Positions 56,459 through 64,000 of a stretch of 64,000 nt of DNA are shown in pieces. The stretch lies in contig MU832227.1 in assembly GCA_029204225.1 (NCBI GenBank), positions 17,491-81,490 on the forward strand, given 5' to 3'. The stretch comes from Diphasiastrum complanatum. Lineage: Eukaryota; Streptophyta; Lycopodiopsida; Lycopodiales; Lycopodiaceae. The position numbers were made by a program, and so were the translations under genes. The notes below the pieces were generated by a model. That model worked only from the letters and a program-made list of their open reading frames with translations, did not search any database and was not told the origin of the DNA. The first letter of the stretch is position 1, and the number at the start of each line of letters is the position of its first letter.

Positions 56459-59400
56459 CCCCTATTCCCTTTTGAATTTTAACTAAAGATTTATTGCAAT
56501 CTCTCATGCATCTGTCAGGCTGCTAGCATATTCTACTACAAAGAGGATACTAGTATTGAATCACTAACGAAGATAACATGTACATCTTGTAGCATCGATT
56601 ATTACTACGACCTTCTTTTCGGTTAGGTTCGGTTTTGTAGGGCAAATCCATGCCATTCTAACCCATTTGACTATAGTTTTGAAAAACAAGTCATGCACTA
56701 CTGTCCATACTCCTGATCATATCCATGCTTTCCAGTCGTATCTCACCATGTTCTAATATGACATCTAAATTCCATTAAAGGACAAATAGGACAAATAGTG
56801 ACTTCTAACACTCTCCCTTAATGAAAAATTTAATTTTCCTTTACCCCCATCAAATGTTCTTATTTTGTCTCCAGACCTCAATTCCCAGGTAGTAGTGTAG
56901 TTCCCTGAGATCCTCCATCTCAAACTCTACGCTTAGTGACTTTTTCTCACTTTCAATGAGTTTGTCACAGCTAGCTGCAAAGAACAAGTCATCTAAAAAA
57001 TAGATTCCCAAGCAGCAAGAGATCTGTGCTCAACTGCCAATTAGAATTTCTCAATCCATAAAGAATATAATACTTTCTTGAAGCATAGGAAAGAAATTGC
57101 AATACTCCAAAAAACACCAGCCAAGAAAATTGTCTTCAGTTTGTCATGCCCAGGGTACTTTCTTAGACCAAATAGGGTCCTGTTCTTCCTCTATAATAGA
57201 ACCTTTAGGTAACTCCAGGTAGCCCCTCTCAAATCCAATGACTAACTAGATAACAAAACCCAATTTTGCCTTCTTGGACTTTGGAGGCTCCATAAGTTCC
57301 CAGGTTTCACACTTCAGAAGTAATATTTTTTACAACAACATCCACTCAAAGAGATCTTACAAATGCACAAAATTTTTAATAAATGAGTTCAACCTCAGCT
57401 TCAGACATCAAACACAGTGGGTGGTCAAGTCAAGTTAGGCTTCAAACCCCTACTCCTTTAGTTCCTCCCTTCAAGCAACAACAACAGTAGCAACATCAAC
57501 ACCCATCAACAACTTCAGTGAACCGCCTGGTTAGCTTATCAATGCACTACAAAAACTGAAGGTAAGAGAACAATGTAGATGGATCTATTCTGATGATAGA
57601 ACTTGCATATGAGTTGCATCTCTAGAGTAGAAGAAGGCTCAACAACAGAGATTGATACTCCACAGGAAGATCAACATATGGTTCTAAATGAACAGCCTCT
57701 CCCTGATCTTATTATCGGTCAGATCATCACAGATGTGCGGCCAACATCCTCCCAAGGTAGTAAGATGATTAGGGCCTCATCAATACATGATTGTTGCAGT
57801 TTACTCTTCTAGAGTTACGTATTTAACAACATTGCCAGGGCTTTGTTGTCATCCCAGAACGAAACCATGTCTTGCATTCTTCAAGATTCAAGAGAGATAT
57901 GCCATAACAATTGAATGAGACTTTTAAGTGCGTTTTCGTCAGGCTTATTTGCAACAGTATTGACATGAGGATTAATGTCACCTTGTAACTTATGAATGAA
58001 TTCTGATTCTCTCAATAATTGTGTTTTAATGTAAATTTCGAATTCCTTCATTTTGTACATGCATAAATGCACCAACAAAAAATAGGTTGAGTTGAGACTC
58101 ATAACGCAATCTGGCTAACTTGTTCAACACTCTTCTTCTTTATGACCACCCGTATGCAAAAAAACCCAAAAGGATTTCACATGGAAGAAAGAGCTTAAAG
58201 TTTCAAATTAGAAACCTCCTCCAATTTCCATTCAGTTATATCACTTAAAATTTTGCTTTGCCTTGGGTTGTGGATTCAAGGTTTGTGTTCATGTATTATA
58301 TAGAAAAAGAACCACTACCCCAATCATAAGTGCTCCAACAAAGCTCACTCCAAGGTACTTGCTAATAGATCAAACAATAGAATTGCGTTCCACCAATTTT
58401 TCTCCCATGAAGCGTACCTGTCTTATAGGATTAAAAATGCTCATTGGTATCCAAATTCTAAATAGAAAATCAAACGTATGACAAGGAATAAGTGACTTAA
58501 TACTTTTTCCCTCCCTATTCACAAGAATAAGATCCAAAATGCACTCTCCCCAACAAGATTATCACATCAAAATAGAGATTCAACACATGGCAAAAAGGCC
58601 AACATTATTGGTGCACAATTCTCTATGTAAAGATGATCATAGAACCGATCTAAAAAGCCAACTCTATAAAAGAGAAAACAAATTCCAGTGTGATGAATTC
58701 TCAAAAATGTAACTTGAAAATGGTAGGAAACTTCTCATTTTTCAAGAAAATAAATTCCCAACATGATTCTGAGTAGACAATCATAATTCATGCTAAAATA
58801 ACAAATTTCAGATCTGTCCCTCTTTTAGAAATCACCCAAAAAGTTACACAAGATCCAACAGGAATCCAATTCATCACTTGATATTAATGTTTGCATTTGC
58901 AAACAAGTATAAACAACAAAAACACATGAATCAATCTTAAACAACTTATGAAGGCAGAAGAATTGGAAAGAGCAGATTATTAAGTATGCTAAAGATTCAA
59001 AATGCACCCTATTCATTCAAAGATGTTTGTAGAAGAGAATAGCATCCAAGCTCTGAAGAAAATCCAACACCTCACTAATTTCCGGTGCTGAAAAAATGGA
59101 AACTTGCTCTTAGAGGCAGCTAAATACACCTATTGTGCCATTTTCTCTACTGAGTGTTAATCGTGCAGCCTATGAAGTTTGAACCTGCTCTAATACCATG
59201 TCAGGATTCAAGGTGAACTAGAAGTGGAAACATTCACAATGAATTAAGCGATTTACGCTCTATGAACAATCACAAATTATGAATACAAGTGGAAGCAAAG
59301 TAGGATATCAATGGAGACAAATCTCAATACAAAGAATGTATGTACACAAGCATTGTCACTCTCTCTAGTCTCTCCAACCTAGAGGGTGCCTATATGTACT

Positions 59401-62400
59401 AGTAGATATAGAGAAATCCAAAGGCCAATGGTTCCCAATGTGGAATATCCAAAAGACAACAATCAAGAGCCATGTGTTACATAGGAGTTACAAAAGGAAA
59501 TGAAAAGCCTTGGCATTGGACAACCGAGTGCTAATTGGAGGAGAAGGTCACTTGCCCCATGGACCCCCGATTATGAGTTGGGCCTCTCCAAACTTGAGTA
59601 CATGGACCAAAAGTTAAAAAATGCTCCCCCATTATGAGTTGGGCCCCTCCAAACTTGAGTACATGGACCAAAAGTTAAAAAATGCTCCTTGGGTTCTCAA
59701 AACCATATACATTGCCCCAACTTCATTAAATATGGCATTAACGCCATGAAGTCACGCAATCCGAGCCTGGAGAAAGCTCTGTACTCGCCATACTATCTCT
59801 GGAGAAGAGAATAAACTCTGATGACCCCTAACAGCCATTTAAGGTGTACCTTCTGGTACCTCAACTTTGCAGTCAGAGCATCAACAGAGAAATTTCCATT
59901 AAAGGACTAATAGGACAAATAATGACCTCTAAACCAATGCTGTTTCTTGTTGTAGTATTGCTTGTTTGCAATGTGCTGGCCACTAGTATTGCATATCTTC
60001 TTGTTATTGCCAACTTTGAATATCATGAGCATTTTTTTTGGGTTAGATTTTGTACTGCAGCTAGTCTAGTCTTAGAGTCGCACTTCACCCAAGCTGTGTT
60101 ACACTTTTAGATTGCATGTATTGCTATGTGACGAATGAAAATGTTTCATATATCTTGTGAAGTGTCAGTGCTTGGGTTTCTGCAGTTGGATATGGAGGCA
60201 ATGGGGGTGGGGTCCAGTGCTGTTTGTTATTGTGTTATTACTTATACGTGATGTGCTAGCCACAGCATATCTTCTTGCTATTGCCACCTTAAAATATCGT
60301 CAGCATTTTTTTTGTTGTTAAACATTGTACTTTAGCTAGTCTTAGTGTTAGATTTCATCCAAGCTATATTATGCTTTTAGATTGCAAAAGTTTTCAGAAT
60401 ATTCTATGCTCAATTCTGTTGATACTTAGATCTTATTAGATATAGGTCTTATGAAGTGTCATCACTTGGATTTGTGCAGTTGGATATGGTGGAAGCCCAG
60501 ATGAGAATGGGGAGACAACACTGGACGCAATGGTTATGGATGGGGTAACTTAATAATCCTATTTTATTGCTATTCTAAATGTCAGTTTTCAAGGTTGGGA
60601 GTGCCTAGTACATAATAAACAGTAGCATGATAGCTTACTCCTAATAACTGCAGTTATGTGCATGAATAATTCCATGTATTGAATTCTATGTAAAGTGCAT
60701 TGCCACAGATTATTTGGATCTCAGGGAGTTCATAACTGAGAATAATTCCATATTTCTTGTCATTGCAAGCAAAGAAGCTTGCCATTTTATTCTATCAATG
60801 ACATTTGAAGATGCTTGTAAGGAGCTGGCCAGACGACAATGAATGTGGGAGCTGTGGGGGCTTTGCGTTCTGTTAAGGAAGCTATCAGAGCAGCAAAACT
60901 TGTACTTGAATATACAGAACACACTCTGTTAGTTGGAGATCAGGCTTCAGCTTTTGCAGTCTCTCTTGGACTGCCCGGGCCTGTGAACCTCAGCACTACA
61001 GATTCTATGCAGAAGTGGTCGACTTGGCGAAAGCACAGGTGCCAACCCAATTTTTGGGAGAACGTTCTGCCAGATTGCCATACTTCTTGTGGGCCCTACA
61101 GACCCTGCCAGGATAAAAGTTCACCCCTTGAACTGGGCGACTGTAGCTGTGATTGTTGGAAACGAATGCTAGGTGGTGGAATGTCTACCATGAAAGGCAT
61201 TGGTCGTAGGAGTCATGACACAATTTCCATGGCTGTTATTGATAAAGTGAGAGTAGCTATTAGTTTGTCGTTTCTAGGTACATTGTATTGACAGTTTTTT
61301 GAACATTCTTTAGCTTCTTTCTTATTTTGTGTGATTTTGTCTGATTAAGCTAATAAATGCAACTCAGACACTTGGAAGATAATTCTGTATGAAATTGTCC
61401 TTCTATAGGATGGAAGAATAGCAGTTGGCACCTCAACAAATGGAGCAACTTTTAAAATTCCAGGAAGGTAATTCATGTGCTTAAATTGGTTTTACATGTT
61501 CATCGTTCTTGCAAGCCTTCATCATAGCTGATTAGTCCCTTGTCTTTGGAACAAGAATAAAACTTGGCATGCTTGTTTTGTATAACTTTACAAAACCTAT
61601 TGTGCGCACATCTCTGTGCATTTGACCTTCAGATCCGCACTTACTGTTTGTCATTGATCTTCTGGTTCAGTAAGGGTTTCGAGAATCACTATGTACACTG
61701 CTTATATTGGACAATATACTTTGGGGCCTTTGGGTCTCAATACGTAAGTGAACTAGATCTACACTTTTCCTGTGCTAAGTGCAAACATGATTTCTTATTT
61801 TAAAGTGGGTCTTCTCTAGCCGGTACATTCATTATTTGGCTTATGATTTGGTATTGCTCGGGCTTTTCGTAGGAGAAATCTTGCCTTTGCTATTGCTTGG
61901 CTTTAGCCATTCATGATATACGATATTCTGCAATCTTTGTGGGAGATTGCTAGATTGCATCATGTATTGTCAACTTATGCTTCATTAATAGTAAAATATG
62001 TGATTTAACTTTTTCTCACTTCTGACTGGCATCTATATTATAGTTATCAACCAAGACAAATGTGCCCCAAACCCCACTGCATGGAGGTTGTACATATTTG
62101 ACTCAACCCTTGTCGCAGGAGTTTCTGCTTTTTGAAACCAATCATGCCATTGTTTTTGTGAACGATCATCTTTATTACTGTGGGTCTTTGTTGATAGCTC
62201 TCCAGTGTCGTTGTACATGCAACTGTTAAACTACTTCGGATGCAACATGAGTTCTAAGCACATGTATACAGATAATTGGTTTTCTTATGGCTCTATGTGA
62301 TGTGGTCTTGTACTGAAATTTGATTACAGTGTACATTCATGTGGTTACCTCAGCCTCTTGATCACCTGGTAAGTTTGTGCCTTGTGTATAGTCCCATCCA

Positions 62401-63316
62401 ACATGGTTGCAGACAAAAATCATTTTCAAAGTCAGCTTTTAGATTCATATGAAAGTAAGCCTTTATTTGCGTGTGCAAGCTTGCTTGGTGTATGAAATGC
62501 CTGTTGGTAATTCAGTGAAGGTGCAAGTTTAACTCGGTGTGTGATTGGATCCATAACATAGAAGTTTCAAGCTTTGCCCTATGCTCTGTCTCTGGACTTG
62601 CTATTTTTGATTTGCTGTCTCCTTTCTTTCTAAGCAGATGTAGTTAGCCATGCACTTTGTGCAGTGGGGACTGATAAACATTGTGATCTTTTGAATCATT
62701 AAAGTGACGTTTAGGAGCTCCTTCTGTGAACATACATACTGTGAAGCAGTGAAAATGGCGTTCCCCTCACCTAGGATCAGATAACAAGTAATTTAGTATA
62801 TTTGAACAGGTAATAGCATAGCTCACGGTCTCTGGATTCATCTGAAAATTACCGTCTGTGCAGAGTGGGGGATGGGCCAATTGTGGGGGCAGCTGCTTAT
62901 GCTGATGATGATGTAGGTGCTTGTGGTGCTACTGGGGATGGTGATATAATGATGCGCTTTTTGCCCTGGTATGGTTAACCCTGTGACTATTGTGTATGCT
63001 GAGTATTAAAGAGATGTCTTGAGTGAGAGGCTTGAATGACTGCAATTAGGTTGAAAGACTTTTTTGAACGATTATCCATTCTTGCAGCTATCAGGTGGTC
63101 GAAAGCATGCGGCTTGGACTGGAACCTCAATTGGCTGCCAATGATGCAATTTCACGAATAAGGAGAAAATATCCTTCATTTATTGGGGCACTTTTTGCTA
63201 TTAACAAGGACGGTGTTCATGCTGGCGCTGCTCATGGGTGGACCTTTCAATATTCATTTTGGAGTTCAGGCATGGCGAAAGTGAAGATTTTTACTGTGTT
63301 CCCGGAGGTTTTCTGA
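45630..63316 (+). CDS. N4-(beta-N-acetylglucosaminyl)-L-asparaginase / isoaspartyl peptidase 3-like, seven exons
   Basis: Exons: 45630-45692, 45955-46123, 60480-60544, 60833-61246, 61409-61467, 62864-62968, 63088-63316, all with GT-AG introns, giving 367 residues and a TGA stop. Residues 1-20 form a signal peptide ([20 protein letters not shown]). The Ntn-hydrolase precursor is expected to cleave before Thr229 in the HDTISM motif, giving alpha (to 228) and beta (139 residues) chains. Other family signatures are GTSTNG (244-249), [10 protein letters not shown] (256-265) and GATGDGD (278-284). Length matches the plant family (about 360). The family removes Asn-linked N-acetylglucosamine from glycopeptides or cleaves isoaspartyl bonds, probably in the vacuole or secretory system; which substrate is used here cannot be read from sequence. 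A Cys-rich loop at about 180-215 looks longer than usual. Apparently intact. Confidence 0.9.
48340..48586 (+). pseudogene. Gypsy chromodomain remnant and polypurine tract
   Basis: With one frameshift, 48351-48480 reads VQWDGH, then [17 protein letters not shown] and [13 protein letters not shown]. This aligns with [25 protein letters not shown] of the antisense element at 50675-51319. A purine-rich GAAGTAAGGGAG (48575-48586) leads directly into AGTTAT, the same LTR start as in that element. It is the 3' end of an older, plus-oriented relative. Confidence 0.7.
48587..49110 (+). repeat. Probable LTR of the chromovirus remnant
   Basis: It starts AGTTATATGCAGG after the polypurine tract. The right end is not fixed, because no second copy or target duplication was found; the coordinate given is a guess from where the sequence character changes. 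Confidence 0.35.
49965..50045. repeat. TTGCATG short repeats, left of the intron element
   Basis: CTTGCATG recurs about five times between 49970 and 50035. The same motif recurs right of the element at 55785-55885, showing that the element inserted near a pre-existing TTGCATG-rich stretch. Confidence 0.6.
50675..51319 (-). CDS. Integrase C-terminal domain and chromodomain of the intron element
   Basis: 214 residues overlapping the end of the large ORF by 47 bp in another frame, so one frameshift separates them. It contains the integrase C-terminal segment ([40 protein letters not shown]) and a chromodomain-like end ([19 protein letters not shown]), as in chromoviruses, where the chromodomain steers integration to particular chromatin. 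The C-terminal tail after it is Ala/Leu-rich. Confidence 0.75.
   Translation of the reverse strand: MSHGTSFTWHSSLPPKDTPITLASFLSGARELITRASSHLQHVQQRYQTSIDRHCRHVEFQLGDMVYLCLRFARHHFVQGHASIEKLAPRYYGPYRILEVLSPVTYRLQLPTSPRACDVFHVSLLRAAIEDDAPCDAEFPTAPELFPFFTRCYITGSFLVQWDGRPIEEATWEPIDVFYHTPSLADQARALAALLDSSTSDVVLAVDAPGLAAI
51273..54540 (-). CDS. Gag plus ~580-residue unknown domain plus integrase core end
   Basis: The Gag start is near 54540 ([45 protein letters not shown]). One TGA at 54183-54185 interrupts, then 945 codons are open from Met at 54110. Numbering from that Met: Gag end 1-60, Pro/Ser linker 60-125, acidic linker, protease-derived tail [20 protein letters not shown] at 232-251, Ser/Ala-rich 290-400, unknown Trp/Phe-rich domain about 400-880, and integrase core end [18 protein letters not shown] from 886 with the catalytic Glu890. 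No Gag zinc knuckle, protease D-S/T-G, reverse transcriptase or RNase H motif is present. The unknown part contains loosely repeated segments (FLDE at 442 and 683; WCW and GYxYD at 488-504 and 793-820; IPW at 742, 852, 873). Confidence 0.7.
54560..55315 (-). repeat. Leader of the intron element with tandem inverted-repeat units
   Basis: The sequence TAGTAGGGCGCTGGACAGCC and variants recurs about seven times (near 54789, 54865, 54944, 55026, 55106, 55182 and 55262, plus strand), spaced 60-85 bp. Most copies are followed by CTAC(C/T)AAA, so TAGTAG..GCTG pairs with CAGC..CTACTA as a stem-loop. Spacers carry 'GATGAAAAAATCG' and 'GAAAATGGTGATGAAG'. Open frames here are products of the repeat. Confidence 0.7.
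55778..55890. repeat. TTGCATG short repeats, right of the intron element
   Basis: (T)GCATG recurs about nine times, often as GCTTGCATGTTG. It is the continuation of the repeat at 49965-50045 across the insertion. Confidence 0.6.
56426..56457 (+). repeat. CA dinucleotide microsatellite
   Basis: An uninterrupted (CA)n run of roughly 15 units in intron 2, preceded by an interrupted CACACACAATTC. Confidence 0.9.
59187..59833 (-). mobile_element. Putative LTR, minus orientation, with primer binding site
   Basis: Reversed primer binding site GCTCTAATACCA (59187-59198, one change from the tRNA-Met type), then TGTCAGGATTC... to ...CCCCTAACA at 59833. The termini TGTTAGG and CCTGACA (minus-strand reading) are imperfect inverted repeats, as expected for an LTR. 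The matching 3' LTR was not found to the left. Confidence 0.5.
59570..59690. repeat. 61-bp tandem duplication
   Basis: ATTATGAGTTGGGCC... at 59570 repeats at 59631 with one to three changes and ends in AAAAAATGCTCC both times. It lies inside the putative LTR. Confidence 0.9.
59930..60500 (+). repeat. Tandem duplication spanning the end of intron 2 and the start of exon 3
   Basis: The unit at about 59935-60205 is repeated in diverged form at about 60212-60500. Shared landmarks are AATGCTGTTT/AGTGCTGTTT, ATATCTTCTTG, AGCATTTTTTTTG, GATTGCA, TGAAGTGTCA, and TGCAGTTGGATATGG. The second unit carries the real exon 3 acceptor; the first has a copy of it at 60183-60185 followed by a non-coding exon-like tail. 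Confidence 0.75.
61735..61790. repeat. Segment of intron 5 shared with the B element
   Basis: TACGTAAGTGAACTAGATC followed by ACACTTTTCCTGTGCT matches B element positions about 22719-22755 with one mismatch over about 36 bases. Similarity does not clearly extend to either side. Confidence 0.6.
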
Positions 63317-64000
63317 CCTTCCAAATGGGGCTTTTCCAACAAGAAAATAGACGAGCCTTGGTGTATCTTGGGTTCTACAATCTAACATTTGCAGCATTGA
63401 ACATCAGTAGATGAAGAGAAAAGAGGAGATCAAGGGAAAATGTTGCCAGTGTTTGGGCTTTCACATAACCGTAATAGGCAATATGCAATTGGTTTCATCA
63501 ACATTAATTATTTGATGTTTGTTATTAAATCAGAATTAAGTTGCACAGTATGCATGATTATGAAGTTCTTTGCCTCTTAATTTTTCTTATGAACTATAGG
63601 TTACGCTACATTTAATATGATTGTTGGAGTTCTCCTTTTTGAGAAGCAAAGCAACTCCAAAATCAATTTATTTGGACATTTTTTGTGTGTGTGTAAGACA
63701 TGCACATGAGGAGTTTCGTGCACCTTCAATCCCTTGAAAAACTAGGCTTTTGTAAACCATGAAACCTTATCATGATCTCAAGATTTTGAAGGATTTTTTT
63801 AAATCTTGAAGTTGCTCTTTGAAAAAGCCTCCCTCTAATGTTTATATGTATGATAAACTAGATCTTTAGAACTCACATGCAAATCACTATTACAAATAAA
63901 CAAGCATAGCAATAACCTTTTTAATAAAGAACTATTATTTTTACTTGAATAAACATTGTGATGACAATAAAATCACTCTGCCTTGAATGACAATCACCTG
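63317..64000. other. 3' flank of the asparaginase gene
   Basis: AT-rich DNA downstream of the stop codon, expected to contain the 3' untranslated region. No AATAAA close to the stop is evident and no second gene is seen. Confidence 0.4.

Larger units (their letters stand above)
46124..60479 (+). other. Intron 2 of the asparaginase gene, 14.4 kb
   Basis: Its boundaries are GT at 46124 and AG at 60478-60479. It holds a gypsy chromodomain-LTR scrap (48340 onward), a complete 5.6 kb antisense gypsy element (50186-55772), a CA microsatellite, a minus-strand LTR-like block (59187-59833), a 61-bp tandem repeat, and a tandem duplication that copies the start of exon 3. The stretches 46130-48330 and 55900-59180 otherwise show nothing recognisable apart from the microsatellite. 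Confidence 0.85.

Noticed and set aside
60186-60230. Alternative real exon 3
   Set aside because: The copy keeps only about 11 exon bases, then loses the conserved residues; the unit at 60480-60544 gives the family sequence.

Overview
The window looks like nuclear DNA of a seed plant with a large, repeat-rich genome, most likely a gymnosperm. Reasons: one intact seven-exon plant gene is spread over 17.7 kb with a 14.4 kb intron; almost everything else is nested, decayed LTR retrotransposon; several primer binding sites match initiator-methionine tRNA; and a C-terminal cytochrome P450 fragment resembles plant clan-85 (CYP716-like) enzymes. The species cannot be named from sequence alone.

Layout. 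1-9461: AT-rich intergenic DNA with a G-run block, a diverged tandem duplication, a minus-strand copia fragment (3752-4813), a plus-strand gypsy integrase fragment (5219-6560) and a P450 fragment (about 7222-7479). 9462-28211: a nest built from two related LTR families, here called A (LTR about 1.2 kb) and B (LTR 920 bp). It holds a full-length A element on the minus strand (11319-16400), a B element with gag-protease only (18612-23852), at least ten further A LTR pieces in both orientations, and a solo A LTR with a perfect 5-bp target duplication (27017-28211). 28212-35906: intergenic DNA with a short-repeat array built on GTGCGAGTCATTTT, a tRNA-derived insertion with a 16-bp target duplication, and a plus-strand copia remnant. 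35907-43630: a B-type element bounded by a CCACG target duplication; it is filled with inverted A material and carries the only reverse transcriptase/RNase H/integrase region of this lineage, broken by five in-frame stops. 43631-45629: upstream region of the gene. 45630-63316: an N4-(beta-N-acetylglucosaminyl)-L-asparaginase-like gene (isoaspartyl peptidase/L-asparaginase 3 type) predicting 367 residues. Its intron 2 holds a 5.6 kb gypsy element (50186-55772) in antisense orientation.

How the parts relate. A, B and the pol remnant look like three tiers of one retrotransposon system. A has no gag or pol, B keeps gag and protease, and the pol-bearing copy would have been the helper type. A and B share the first 12 bases of the LTR, the start of the leader, a hairpin beside the polypurine tract, and a leader with a repeated stem-loop whose inner stem varies in a compensatory way. 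One leader copy has expanded this stem-loop into eight units.

The most unusual coding sequence is the antisense element in intron 2. Its main reading frame runs for 945 codons, but between a protease-like tail and the integrase C-terminus there is no reverse transcriptase. In its place lie about 580 residues of unrecognised, tryptophan-rich, internally repeated protein.
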